Shown here piece by piece: positions 51,590 to 60,278 of a DNA stretch of 64,000 nt. This DNA is from Levilactobacillus suantsaiihabitans (GTDB lineage Bacteria; Bacillota; Bacilli; Lactobacillales; Lactobacillaceae): positions 124,001 through 188,000 of the forward strand of contig NZ_RKLX01000002.1 in the NCBI RefSeq assembly GCF_004745505.1, read 5' to 3'. Numbering within the stretch: position 1 is the first letter of the stretch; each line of letters starts with the position of its first letter. The notes under the pieces were generated by a model, which worked only from the letters and a program-made list of their open reading frames with translations, was not told where the DNA came from and made no database searches. The position numbers were made by a program, and so were the translations under genes.

Positions 51590-51815
51590 AACATTGTAGG
51601 AACTGGCCGCCTGCCGTTCGTCAACTATGGGTTGGAGCGCGGTGGGCGGACCAGCCGAGCCAAAGGACGGTCTCGGCCTCGCTTTGAGCCGATAACCCGC
51701 GTCTCAAAGACGCCAGTTGCCTAAGCGGTATGAATCGCACCGCTAAGGCAACTCCCACGGCTGAACCCATATTTGACGAACTCCCGGCTACGATTGCGGT
51801 TGTCAGCGGCGACTA
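51590..51815 (+). repeat. Family A repeat copy
   Basis: Arms GTTCGTCAACTATGGGTT (near 51617) and AACCCATATTTGACGAAC (near 51765) pair with one mismatch. The change GCC to GTC in the left arm is matched by GGC to GAC in the right. The inner stem is GTTGCCTAAGCGG...CCGCTAAGGCAAC. It lies between convergent genes. Confidence 0.8.
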
Positions 51816-51866
51816 GTGTTGTCCCCCCTATCGTCAACTATTAATACCAGCAGTGATTTAAAAAGC

Positions 51867-51906
51867 GCAACCGACTTGCCCTCTCAGCGAGTCGGTTGCG
51901 TTTTCT
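51867..51906 (+). terminator. Terminator of the aldo/keto reductase gene
   Basis: CGCAACCGACT and AGTCGGTTGCG form a perfect 11 bp stem, followed by T4. Confidence 0.85.
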
Positions 51907-52030
51907 AGTAATAGTCGGTTAAATAACTAGCCTGTGACGTTTCCCGTCAACTAACACTCTGGGGGTTACGTCATAAGCGACCCAGTAAAACACTCCCCGA
52001 TGGCGAAGACTTCCGATTTCACCACTCATC

Positions 52031-52079
52031 ATCAAAAAAGCCACCAACTTGCATTCCAGCAGGTCAGTGGCTTTTTGAT
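52031..52079 (-). terminator. Terminator of the YjeM-like permease gene
   Basis: AAAAAGCCAC...GTGGCTTTTT with an inner ACTTGC/GCAGGT pair. It can act in both directions. Confidence 0.8.
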
Positions 52080-52092
52080 GACTCACGGTTAA

Positions 52093-53586
52093 TTAATCAT
52101 TCGCATGCTTGCGTTGGCGAATATCATACCAGATGATTCCCATGACCCCGAACAGGATTGGGCCGACCAGCATCCAAATCGTGCTTTGGACGTCGCCGTT
52201 TTCCAAGATGGGTTGGACCAGCGTGAAGGTGTTGGCGCCCAAGACCACGATGAAGACGACCCAGCTGATGATGGTCGTCCAGGTTGGGGACTTGTAGACC
52301 TCAAAGGGCTTCATGATGTCGCGGTTATGCTTGAATTTTGGAAAAGCGTAGACCAAGAACAGGTATGGCAGCGTCATGGAAACGTTGGCCATCAAGGTCA
52401 AGATGTTGTAGAAGGCCGAGGCATCTGACGAGGCAAAGGATGCCAGCAGGATGATCACGATGACCACCGCACACTGTAACATCATGGCGTAGCTCGGCAT
52501 GTCGTTGGCATTAAGCTTGGTGAACTTCTTCGGCCACATGGATTTAGGCGTCCCCATGATCAACGTCTTCAGTGGTGAATATGTTAACGTGAAGAAGGCC
52601 CCCGAGTAGGCCAGGAACATGCCCAGGCCGGTGTAACGGGCGAACCACAGGCCAATCGTGGTACTCGTCGCGGCACTCAGGCCGAGCGACTCACCCAAGA
52701 CATCCCCGAGATTGCGCATCATGACATAACTGATATTCCCCATGTTGGTCGTCGGGTCGGACAGGACCTTTTGCCAGTTCGTACTGATCCCCCAGCACAG
52801 AATCCCAATGGCGTAGCCCAGCGTGATGACGATAGCCGAGATGACAATGGCCTTGGGGAAGGTCTTTTCCGGATTCTTGGTCTTATCGACCATCCCCCCG
52901 AGGACTTCCAGGCCTCCGTAAGCAAAGATGGCAAACACGGCAAAGCTCATGATGCCCATCGGTTGCTGGTAATTGGGGTGTGGCGAGTGCAAGAAGGTGT
53001 TCAGCGGTTGGGCAAATTCACCGTGACGCAAGGCCAAGACGATTCCGGAAATGACCAGCAGGATGGCGTTTAGACTCATGACAGCTAATCCCCCCAGGCT
53101 GGTGATGCGCACGATGCCCTTGACCCCCTTGATGGAGACCCAGGTCACCAAGATCATCCACAGACACGACAGAATCCCAATGACCTGCGTAGCGTTCATT
53201 CCGGCAAAGGCGAAGTTCTGCGTTTGGTCACGGCCAAAGAAGGTCGTGGTAAACGGAATCCAGACCTTGGCGGAAGTGGAGACCAGCCAGATGATGTAGG
53301 ACGCAAACCACATGAAGGTCCCGATAAAGGCAAACCGCGGTCCGACACTGCGGTCCAGCCACTGGTACATCCCGCTCCCCTCGTCAGACTTAATCGCGGC
53401 CCCGTATTCAGCCATCATTAAGGCAAACGGAATAAAGAACAGCACTGCGGCGGCTAAGTAAAATAGAATCGAAGAGTAACCCATCAAGAAATAGGCTACC
53501 GTACTGTTGGCAAAGCCAAAGACGGTCGTAAAGATCATCATGACTAAGGCCATTAAGGTGATTTTATTGTTATTATTATCAGCCAT
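52093..53586 (-). CDS. yjeM: YjeM-like APC-superfamily amino-acid permease
   Basis: This is a 497-residue permease from ATG at 53586, preceded by GGAGAG; the longer frame to 53658 is not supported. About twelve membrane spans are present. The sequence follows E. coli YjeM closely over its length as I remember it (KITLMALVMMIFTTVFGFAN, VGPRFAFIGTFMWFASYIIW, SFAVFAIFAYGGLEVLGGMV, LMANVSMTLPYLFLVYAF). It belongs with glutamate/GABA-antiporter-like transporters. The substrate is not established. It is monocistronic. Confidence 0.9.
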   Translation of the reverse strand: MADNNNNKITLMALVMMIFTTVFGFANSTVAYFLMGYSSILFYLAAAVLFFIPFALMMAEYGAAIKSDEGSGMYQWLDRSVGPRFAFIGTFMWFASYIIWLVSTSAKVWIPFTTTFFGRDQTQNFAFAGMNATQVIGILSCLWMILVTWVSIKGVKGIVRITSLGGLAVMSLNAILLVISGIVLALRHGEFAQPLNTFLHSPHPNYQQPMGIMSFAVFAIFAYGGLEVLGGMVDKTKNPEKTFPKAIVISAIVITLGYAIGILCWGISTNWQKVLSDPTTNMGNISYVMMRNLGDVLGESLGLSAATSTTIGLWFARYTGLGMFLAYSGAFFTLTYSPLKTLIMGTPKSMWPKKFTKLNANDMPSYAMMLQCAVVIVIILLASFASSDASAFYNILTLMANVSMTLPYLFLVYAFPKFKHNRDIMKPFEVYKSPTWTTIISWVVFIVVLGANTFTLVQPILENGDVQSTIWMLVGPILFGVMGIIWYDIRQRKHAND

Positions 53587-53857
53587 TATTTTCTCTCCAA
53601 TATTTTCAAACTGCCCGATTGTAGGCGCTTTAATTAGTTTACATGAGCGACCATACAATCCGCTGGCATTTCAATAATAGCTGGGTAAATTTTTCGTGTG
53701 ATAACTGGATGTTTTCTAATGCGGTGGGGGCTGGCAAATAGTTCCCCCTTGTAAATGGCTCGGCCAAAAACGAGCCCCCTCTTTTAGCAGGTCACTTCTA
53801 TCCTTGTCTCCCGTTTAGGGGCAGGGCTATTGAACACCGCTAACTGCTAACCAACGG

Positions 53858-53898
53858 CAAAAAAGCGCCCCCGCCATTGCCAGCGAGGACGCTTTTTA
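53858..53898 (-). terminator. Terminator of the hsp20 gene
   Basis: AAAAGCGTCCTCGCTGGC pairs with GCCATTGCGGGGGCGCTTTT-like arm on minus, followed by T6. Confidence 0.75.
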
Positions 53899-53911
53899 AT
53901 TTACGAATCGA

Positions 53912-54337
53912 TTAGTCGATACTAATGTGATGGTTGTCTTCAACCTCAGTTTGCTTTGGCAACGTCAAGGTCAAGACGCCTTCATCATACTTGGCTTCAA
54001 CCTTCTTCAAGTCAATGCTTGGCAGGTAGAAGGAACGCGCAACATTTTGGCTGCTACGTTCTTGACGGAGAACCCGGCCATCGTCATCCTTCGTGGCTTG
54101 CTTAACTTCGGACTTCCCAGAAATCCGCAGCGTGTCGTCACGATAATCGACGTGGATGTCTTCTTTCTTGAAGCCAGGCATTTCAGCCGTAACCACGTAG
54201 TCCTTATCGTGTTCAACCACATCAGTCTTCATGGAGCCATCGCCGCTAAACATGTCGCGTCCCAGGTTACCCACTTCATTAAAGAAATTCATTGGATCAA
54301 AGAAATCAAAGTTCCGGTTCATAACATCGTTAGTCAT
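53912..54337 (-). CDS. Small heat-shock protein (Hsp20/alpha-crystallin)
   Basis: This is a 141-residue protein from ATG at 54337 with GAAAGGGG upstream. The N-terminal arm is rich in Phe and Asn (residues 1-35). The alpha-crystallin domain (about 36-130) contains AEMPGFKKEDIHVDY and the signature GVLTLTLPK; an IxI-type C-terminal tail reads HISID. It holds unfolded proteins for refolding. The promoter carries a CIRCE operator and a CtsR-like box, so it is probably under double heat-shock control. Confidence 0.95.
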   Translation of the reverse strand: MTNDVMNRNFDFFDPMNFFNEVGNLGRDMFSGDGSMKTDVVEHDKDYVVTAEMPGFKKEDIHVDYRDDTLRISGKSEVKQATKDDDGRVLRQERSSQNVARSFYLPSIDLKKVEAKYDEGVLTLTLPKQTEVEDNHHISID

Positions 54338-54377
54338 AATCAATAACCCCTTTCTGTCTTCCTTGTTTACATTTTCT

Positions 54378-54406
54378 ATAATAGTCAGTATTGGTCAGAA
54401 TTGCAA
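54378..54406 (-). promoter_or_regulatory. hsp20 promoter with CtsR-like box in the spacer
   Basis: On the minus strand -35 TTGCAA and -10 TATTAT are 17 bases apart. On plus, AGTCAGT-ATT-GGTCAGA (54383-54399) is a heptad repeat with the 3-base spacing of CtsR sites (RGTCAAA-N3-RGTCAAA), with G for A at one position. Confidence 0.55.
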
Positions 54407-54410
54407 GTAA

Positions 54411-54437
54411 TTAGCACTCGACTAATAGGAGTGCTAA
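54411..54437. promoter_or_regulatory. CIRCE element (HrcA operator)
   Basis: TTAGCACTC-N9-GAGTGCTAA is a perfect CIRCE inverted repeat just upstream of the hsp20 -35. Confidence 0.95.
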
Positions 54438-54613
54438 ATCCCCGCCATAAACGCCGCTAATTCGGCGTTTATGTAAATGCATTGTAGGACCCATCGACAG
54501 AAAGGTCAATTATTTTGTTTAAAGGTCAAAGAAAAACTAGTTGACTTTCAGCTGCTTAGCTCCCAGTTGACACAAATTAAAAGAGCTTGCCACGCTGGCA
54601 AACCCTTCTGCTG

Positions 54614-54934
54614 TCACTCTTTAAATTTAGATAACCGCTTTTCCGCAGTATGATAGACTTTCTTGTCCGCACGCCGCCCAATCGCCACGATTTGAATGAC
54701 CTGAATCTGTTGGTCTACCTGGCGAAAAACGATACGGAGTCCTAAATGCTTATTTTTTAATTTACGACAACTGCTGAGCTCACCAGCTAACGGTTGTCCA
54801 GCACGCATTCCTAGAAGGCGAATACGGTCCAACCCCTTGTCGACAAAGACCTTTTGTGACCCATCGAGTTGCTGATAATCTCGCCAGGCCGCGGAAAGAT
54901 ACGCGAGTTGGTAAGGAGGATCCTGATCAGCCAT
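54614..54934 (-). CDS. RelE/ParE-like toxin
   Basis: This 106-residue protein (ATG at 54934) has the RelE-type fold pattern YQLAYLSAAWRDYQQLDGSQ, the central PLAGELSSCRKLKN and the C-terminal LRIVFRQ...IQVIQIVAIGRRADKKVYHTAEKRL. This agrees with YafQ/RelE-like ribosome-dependent mRNA interferases, though ParE-like gyrase inhibitors share the fold. Its start overlaps the antitoxin stop by one base (TAATG). Confidence 0.85.
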   Translation of the reverse strand: MADQDPPYQLAYLSAAWRDYQQLDGSQKVFVDKGLDRIRLLGMRAGQPLAGELSSCRKLKNKHLGLRIVFRQVDQQIQVIQIVAIGRRADKKVYHTAEKRLSKFKE

Positions 54935-55269
54935 TAGCCCCACCCATCATTTTCGTCAAGGTGCGGCGTCTCGTTGGCCAATGACCCACGCACCGTTTGA
55001 TCATCCACTAACGGTGCCTGTTCGCGGTCTTGGCGATGCAAGCGTTGGGTCACCAGATAATCCTGCTCTAACTCAAATACGCGATCTTGGAGCGCCTCAT
55101 TTTGATTGACCAATGCCTCATAGTCCGCTACGTCCAGAACCACGCCAGCCGGTTGATCCCGATTGAAAATGTAAACCCCAGTCTGCTTTGCCGCCGCTCG
55201 GGCAAACAGCTTAGTCGGTGACTTCTTTAAATCCGTGATATTACTGAAGGGGATATTCATTGTCCGCAT
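54934..55269 (-). CDS. Phd/YefM-like antitoxin
   Basis: This 111-residue protein (ATG at 55269 after GGGAGG; the frame is open to 55314) has an N-terminal PFSNITDLKKSPTKLFARAA, GVYIFNRDQPAGVVLDVADYEALV segment, the DNA-binding and dimerisation pattern of Phd/YefM antitoxins (about residues 4-58). A coiled-coil stretch and a disordered acidic tail should bind the toxin. A consensus -10 TATAAT lies about 25 bases upstream on minus. Confidence 0.85.
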   Translation of the reverse strand: MRTMNIPFSNITDLKKSPTKLFARAAAKQTGVYIFNRDQPAGVVLDVADYEALVNQNEALQDRVFELEQDYLVTQRLHRQDREQAPLVDDQTVRGSLANETPHLDENDGWG

Positions 55270-55376
55270 GTCTTGAGCCTCCCTTTTTGCTCTGATTATA
55301 CCGGATACGACCACATTAAGATAGCTAAACGTCTTATAAAAAACATTATTAAAACTTCTAAAAGACTATTTCATGT

Positions 55377-55411
55377 TTAAAAAGCGCAGCCAGGTTATCC
55401 CAGCTACGCTC
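55377..55411 (-). terminator. Terminator of the secreted 155-residue protein gene
   Basis: GCGTAGCTGGGATAACCTGGCTGCGC forms a stem on minus with T5. It is nearly the same hairpin as at 56083-56115. Confidence 0.75.
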
Positions 55412-55417
55412 CTTCAT

Positions 55418-55876
55418 TTAATAACGATAATAATAACTGGTTTGACCCTTACCTGGTCCCATTGGTGGCAGGTAGCATCGCAAAGCCGTTTTTCCGTGAT
55501 GCTTCAGCTTTTTCCAGTAAGGCCACTGATCCGAGTAACTTTGGCCCACGTAATAACCCCATTTTCCTTTGGAAATCGACAGGTCACTGTACCATGGTGA
55601 GGTGCCAACGCGTTTGGCAACCTTAAACGTCTTGCCAGATAAGCGATGCCATTTACGCTGGCCCGCATTCTTCGTTTTCCACTGCCATTTGGTAAAAATC
55701 ACCTTGTCGTAGCCGTGCTTTTGCGAATTGTAACTGCGCCAATGACCCCGCAACGACTTAGGCACCACCGTGTAATGCTTCTTAGCCGCCTGCGCAGTCA
55801 CTGAACTGCTAGATACCAGTGCAATACCACTGATCAGCGCCAGTAAAACAGCCAGTTTTAGCCAACCTTTTTTCAT
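55418..55876 (-). CDS. Secreted protein of unknown function
   Basis: This 152-residue protein (ATG at 55876 after GGGGAGTG) has a signal peptide (KKGWLKLAVLLALISGIALV, cleavage near AQA, residue 30). The mature part is rich in Lys, Trp and Tyr (e.g. HWRSYNSQKHGYDKVIFTKW) and highly basic. Many similar small secreted proteins with 'P..LRGxW' openings occur in lactobacilli; I cannot name the family. It is monocistronic. Confidence 0.75.
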   Translation of the reverse strand: MKKGWLKLAVLLALISGIALVSSSSVTAQAAKKHYTVVPKSLRGHWRSYNSQKHGYDKVIFTKWQWKTKNAGQRKWHRLSGKTFKVAKRVGTSPWYSDLSISKGKWGYYVGQSYSDQWPYWKKLKHHGKTALRCYLPPMGPGKGQTSYYYRY

Positions 55877-56082
55877 CCTCGATTCACTCCCCAATCACTA
55901 ATTTAGCGGTGTTAACCACCACCCACTACCTATCATACCCCTGTTCGGCCTTCATGCCCACAGGTTATTGACGTCTGCTTGGTTTGGATAGCCTCAATTT
56001 TATTTTTCACCAACTGCGTCCTCACACAAAAATCATCCTGGGGTACTTTCCAGAATGACCTTTTGGCTGTGTTTGACAACAG

Positions 56083-56115
56083 AAAAAAAGAGCAGCCAGG
56101 TCATCCCAGCTGCTC
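56083..56115 (-). terminator. Terminator of the 119-residue acidic protein gene
   Basis: GAGCAGCTGGGATGACCTGGCTGCTC stem with T7 on minus. Confidence 0.85.
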
Positions 56116-56125
56116 TCCCATTAAA

Positions 56126-56485
56126 TTAGTAAGTGGTTTGTTGAACCTTGTTGTCAATAATCTTTTCGCCTAAGGCTTCTGACAACTTGTGTAGCCCGGC
56201 ATCCCGCGTCTTGACGATATCCATATTGAAGATGATGGAATCAATGTCACCACCGTCAAAGTCAAATTGTTCGAAGTAGACGTAAGGATCGTGGTCATCG
56301 TCGTCGTTTAAGAAATGCTTCATAACTGCATCAGATAAAGCGGTTGCCCATTCTAAATCTGCCATCTTTGGTAAATCTTTCTTCGTCACATACCCCGGAT
56401 CAAGAACCAACTTCGCCGCTTTTTCCACATCTTCTTTAGGAATTTGTACGGTCGTTTCTGTTTTTTCTTTAGGTGTATCTGCCAT
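56126..56485 (-). CDS. Acidic cytoplasmic protein, 119 aa, unknown function
   Basis: From ATG at 56485 (GGAGAT upstream) this protein is acidic, with a charged N-terminus, no membrane segment and an Asp-rich stretch NDDDDHDP near residue 76. No family is recognised. It is monocistronic, with a good terminator, in front of a promoter region of about 400 bases. Confidence 0.75.
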   Translation of the reverse strand: MADTPKEKTETTVQIPKEDVEKAAKLVLDPGYVTKKDLPKMADLEWATALSDAVMKHFLNDDDDHDPYVYFEQFDFDGGDIDSIIFNMDIVKTRDAGLHKLSEALGEKIIDNKVQQTTY

Positions 56486-56847
56486 AATCAAAATCTCCTT
56501 TGATGTTACTGACTTTAGTCTAGTCCTTTTTAGTCGAAACGTTAAGTATTCCCTCGCGGTTTAACTGCGTTTGTGCCACATCAGTCTAACCGAGCCAGTT
56601 AATTGCGTTTTAACTGACTTTCTGAGTGACTAACTATTGGCCACAATCGTTTCACCCGTTACCGATGTAATTGCCCGTCTGGCAACGTTTGGCAGCGTTT
56701 GCTTTTATTGGGCGTTGCGTCTAGCCGGAATGGTCGGTCAAATTTCCAAAAAATCGCGAAAATTTTACGATGTTCGGTTGCTATGCGGCCCCAGAAAGGG
56801 TAAAATTTGCTTCAATTCACCCCCTGTGAAAAGGGGGTAAGACGCGC
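56486..56847. other. Intergenic region between divergent genes
   Basis: This stretch holds the start region of the acidic-protein gene on minus. On plus, the hairpin CCCCC...GGGGG (about 56820-56837) is followed by the -10 region of the CorC/HlyC gene. No coding frame is supported in between. Confidence 0.45.
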
Positions 56848-56853
56848 TATAAT
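56848..56853 (+). promoter_or_regulatory. -10 box of the CNNM/CBS protein gene
   Basis: Consensus TATAAT lies about 35 bases before the GTG start; the -35 region (TGTGAA at 17 bases) is weak. Confidence 0.5.
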
Positions 56854-56888
56854 GAAGAGATAGAACGATATGAAATGAGGAATGATGT

Positions 56889-58262
56889 GTGGATAGCGGT
56901 CAGATAGTTGTGAATCTAATTATTATTTTAATTACCTTCTTTTTTGCAGCTTTCTTTGTTGCCTGCGAATTTGCTTTGGTCCAAACCCGGCCTAGTGCTC
57001 TGGAGGAAAAAATTGCCGAACGAGACAAGCCATCGACCAAGCTCAATCGGGCCATGAAAATGGTCACCAATTTGAATGAATACTTATCGACGACTCAAGT
57101 GGGGGTTTCCCTCGCTGGGATCATCTTAGGGTGGATTGGGGAGACGTTCTTCGTTGACCTGTTATTGGGCGGCATCGCCCCAGCTCACCTGAACGGCGCT
57201 ACGGCCCACACCATCGCGGTTATCGTCGGGGTTTTACTACTGACGTACCTCGAAGTGGTCTTCACGGAAATTGTCCCAAAGAACATTTCCATTGATATGC
57301 CAATGAAAGTTTTGATGCTAGTGGTCACGCCACTGCATTACTGCCACGTCCTCTTTTACCCGTTCGTTTGGTTGCTCAACAGCAGTGCGTCTGGGGTAGT
57401 CAAATTGATGGGGCTGAAAGTGGCCAATGAAAGTGACGAAGTCTTCTCCCAAGCTGAAATTTTGAACCTCTCACGGAGTGCCGTTGAGGGTGGCGAACTG
57501 GAAAAAAACGACCTGGTCTACATGCAACGGGCATTTGAATTAAACGACAAGGTCGCCAAGGATATCATGATCGACCGGACCCAACTGGTGGTCATCGACA
57601 TCACGGCCAACGTTAAGGAAGCCTTGAATGTCTACCTACAGGAACGGTTCAGCCGCTTGCCAGTCGTTGCCGATGGGGATAAGGATAAGATTTTAGGGTA
57701 CGTCTACAATTACGACTTGATTCGTCAACAGCAGGTGGATTCTCACATTCGCATTGATAAATTGATTCGTGACATTTCGACCACGCCCGAAACGACGCCG
57801 ATTACCCAGGTGCTGCAACAAATGATCAAGAAGCGGACCCCAATCGTCGTTGTCGTTGACGAATACGGGGGCACTTCCGGAATCATCACCGATAAGGATA
57901 TTTATGAAGAGTTGTTTGGGACCGTCCGTGACGAAATCGACGATGCCAACGACCAGTACATTTTCAAGCAACCCAATGGCACTTACCAGGTCAACGGGAA
58001 GATGACGACTTATGACTTTGAGCGGTACTTCAACACCGATATCAAGGGCTTTGAGGCCTCCGATACGGTCACGATGGCCGGGTTTATCATTGATAACTAC
58101 CCGGACGTGAAGGTCAACGACGTCATCCAACTGAAGAACTTCGACTTGAAGGTCTTGGATTACGAGAACTCCTTCATCAATTGGTTAGAGGTCACGGTCA
58201 ACCCGCCGCAAAAGCAAATCGCGACGGCGGATGCCGAAGATCACGACAAGAAAGATAAGTAA
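56889..58262 (+). CDS. CNNM/CBS/CorC_HlyC-domain membrane protein (hemolysin C family)
   Basis: This 457-residue protein has a DUF21/CNNM membrane domain (about 1-190, four spans, starting IVVNLIIILITFFFAAFFVA), a CBS pair (about 205-340: MIDRTQLVVIDITANVKEAL ... TPIVVVVDEYGGTSGIITDKD) and a CorC_HlyC C-terminal domain (about 355-440). Members are linked to Mg2+/Co2+ efflux or homeostasis; the name 'hemolysin' is historical. The start is GTG after GAGGAATGAT. It is monocistronic with a strong terminator. Confidence 0.93.
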   Translation: MDSGQIVVNLIIILITFFFAAFFVACEFALVQTRPSALEEKIAERDKPSTKLNRAMKMVTNLNEYLSTTQVGVSLAGIILGWIGETFFVDLLLGGIAPAHLNGATAHTIAVIVGVLLLTYLEVVFTEIVPKNISIDMPMKVLMLVVTPLHYCHVLFYPFVWLLNSSASGVVKLMGLKVANESDEVFSQAEILNLSRSAVEGGELEKNDLVYMQRAFELNDKVAKDIMIDRTQLVVIDITANVKEALNVYLQERFSRLPVVADGDKDKILGYVYNYDLIRQQQVDSHIRIDKLIRDISTTPETTPITQVLQQMIKKRTPIVVVVDEYGGTSGIITDKDIYEELFGTVRDEIDDANDQYIFKQPNGTYQVNGKMTTYDFERYFNTDIKGFEASDTVTMAGFIIDNYPDVKVNDVIQLKNFDLKVLDYENSFINWLEVTVNPPQKQIATADAEDHDKKDK

Positions 58263-58265
58263 AGT

Positions 58266-58300
58266 TAAACCCGCTGCTCTGGATTGAGCGGCGGGTTTTT
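58266..58300 (+). terminator. Terminator of the CNNM/CBS gene
   Basis: AACCCGCTGCTC pairs with GAGCGGCGGGTT, followed by T6. Confidence 0.9.
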
Positions 58301-58362
58301 TCGTGTGTACACTGACCCATTTATGCTAAAATACTAAGTAACTGAACTAAGGGAGACTCGTC

Positions 58363-59361
58363 ATGAAAAATGTAACGATTGCTGATGTTGCCAAGGCTGC
58401 AGGCGTATCCGTCACTACTGTTTCGCGATTCATTAATGGCAACTATAAAAAAATGAGTGACACGACGAAACGGCGTGTGCAACAGACCATTACCGAGTTA
58501 CACTATGCGCCTAAAGCCTCTGCCCGCAAAATGCGCCAAGATTTTAGTCAAATGATTGGTGTCGTCGTCGGTGATATTTCTAACGTTTTCTCTTCATTAC
58601 TATTTAAGGGTATCTATGATGTCTTACAGCCAGCAGGATACGACGTCTTGCTCATGAATTCTAACAATTCGTTGGCGGCCGAGCAAAATGAATTGACACG
58701 GCTATTTACCCAACAGGTAGATGGCCTGATTCTGCAACCTAACGCTGAAACATTCACCCCTTATCAGCGAATTCGCGACGCACAGTTACCACTGGTGCTG
58801 GTGGATCGGGAAACAGTGGACCAGCCTCAAGGCGTTACCGCCATCGTCTCCAGTAACTTTGATGCCAGCTATCAACTCGCCATCAGATTGGCTAATCAAG
58901 GTTATCAAAATATCATTACTGTAAGTCGCACACTGGCTGAAATCTCGGCGCAATCGAAACGAATTGCTGGTTTCACCGCCGGCGCTATCCAATCACAACA
59001 AACCATGGTCAATTTAGAAACAGCCCATCATCACCGCGACTGGCTACAACAACAGCTCCAAGCAAAACTCGCGACTGCAACTGGGAAAACTGCAGTGATT
59101 TCTCTCATGGGCCCTGTCTTGTTTGACCTTTTGGCTGTTTGCCAGTCACTTCACCTAACTTTTCCGAATGATATTGGTCTAGTTAGTTTCGATGACTGGA
59201 CCTGGTCGCAGTATGTAAACGACGGAATCTTCCTCCTCCAGCAACAACCTGAACTAATGGGTCACGTGGCTGCTGAGAAATTACTACAACAGATTCAGAA
59301 AGCGCCAGCCAGCGCCACAACTTACATTCCGGTAAGGACGATCGGGAAGCCGTCATTGTGA
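58363..59361 (+). CDS. LacI-family transcriptional regulator
   Basis: This 332-residue protein has the LacI HTH at residues 2-24 (VTIADVAKAAGVSVTTVSRF), hinge helix (about 45-58: APKASARKMR) and a periplasmic-binding-protein-like effector domain opening QMIGVVVGDISNVFSSLLFKGIY, typical of sugar or sugar-acid regulators. The convergent SDR gene has a perfect LacI-type operator. Codon usage is somewhat AT-richer than neighbouring genes. Confidence 0.93.
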   Translation: MKNVTIADVAKAAGVSVTTVSRFINGNYKKMSDTTKRRVQQTITELHYAPKASARKMRQDFSQMIGVVVGDISNVFSSLLFKGIYDVLQPAGYDVLLMNSNNSLAAEQNELTRLFTQQVDGLILQPNAETFTPYQRIRDAQLPLVLVDRETVDQPQGVTAIVSSNFDASYQLAIRLANQGYQNIITVSRTLAEISAQSKRIAGFTAGAIQSQQTMVNLETAHHHRDWLQQQLQAKLATATGKTAVISLMGPVLFDLLAVCQSLHLTFPNDIGLVSFDDWTWSQYVNDGIFLLQQQPELMGHVAAEKLLQQIQKAPASATTYIPVRTIGKPSL

Positions 59362-59431
59362 GTTAAGCTGGGAGTGGGGCCGTATTTTCCTCTGTTAACT
59401 AAGCGTGCAATATTTTCGCACCGCCCGTCTG

Positions 59432-60205
59432 CTACCGTAATAAGTACCCACCGTCTACCGGTAACATCACGCCGGTAACGTAGTCCGACGCAGCACTAGC
59501 TAGAAAGACCATGGGCCCCATTAGTTGCTCCGGAACGCCCCACTCGCCGGAAGGAATGTGCGCTTGGATTTCTGGCCCCCGCACTGGATCCTCTTGTAGT
59601 GGCTTAGTCATGTCCGTACTAATGTACCCGGGGGCGATGCCATTGACCTGAATGTTGTACTGCGATAATGCATCAGCATAGGCCTTCGTTAACCCCATTA
59701 CTGCATGCTTGCTAGCCGTGTAAGGAAAAATAAATTTACCCGCACGATAAGACTGCATGGACCCAATATTGATGATTTTACCTGCTTGTTGCTTAGCCAT
59801 TTGCTTAGCCGCCGCATGGGATAAGAAGTACAGCGCATTAAGATTTAAATTGATTACCTTTTGCCAATCAGCGTCTTTAAAATCCAAGACATCATTGCGT
59901 AGCTGCATACCAGCGTTATTGATTAAAATATCCAAATGCCCAAAGCGCTTGACTACCTCGGCAACGATTTGATCAGCACAATCAGGAACCGTAATATCCT
60001 GCAATAAAAATTCCACGCGCTGACCATTCGCTGAAATGCGATTTTTAAGTTCATCCCACCCATCTCGAGAATTACTTACGACAAAAATATCCGCACCATA
60101 GAGCGACAACGCGAGTGAATAATATTTACCTAATCCGTGAGCACCACCGGTAATAAGGGCAACTTTCCCTTTCAAAGAAAAACTTTCTGCGTTAAATTTG
60201 GTCAT
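59432..60205 (-). CDS. Short-chain dehydrogenase (KduD/IdnO-like)
   Basis: This 257-residue NAD(P)-dependent SDR has the cofactor motif TGGAHGLG (about residues 18-25), NNAG (about 95), catalytic serine in NIGSMQSYRAG and YTASK (about 161-165), and a C-terminal VDGGYLLR. The overall pattern is close to 2-keto-3-deoxygluconate or gluconate 5-dehydrogenases. The palindromic operator GGTGTATCGATACACC upstream suggests control by the adjacent LacI-type regulator. No transport or kinase gene for a sugar acid is adjacent. Confidence 0.9.
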   Translation of the reverse strand: MTKFNAESFSLKGKVALITGGAHGLGKYYSLALSLYGADIFVVSNSRDGWDELKNRISANGQRVEFLLQDITVPDCADQIVAEVVKRFGHLDILINNAGMQLRNDVLDFKDADWQKVINLNLNALYFLSHAAAKQMAKQQAGKIINIGSMQSYRAGKFIFPYTASKHAVMGLTKAYADALSQYNIQVNGIAPGYISTDMTKPLQEDPVRGPEIQAHIPSGEWGVPEQLMGPMVFLASAASDYVTGVMLPVDGGYLLR

Positions 60206-60278
60206 TTCAATAGCTTCCTTTTATGAATCGCCAAGCATCTCGTCGGATGATAGCGATTTCATTTTGTTTTTTAAACAA

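Noticed and set aside
54501-54530. Two GGTCAA words considered as a second CtsR box
   Set aside because: They are 20 bp apart, whereas CtsR heptads are 10 bp apart, and the middle half-site is absent.
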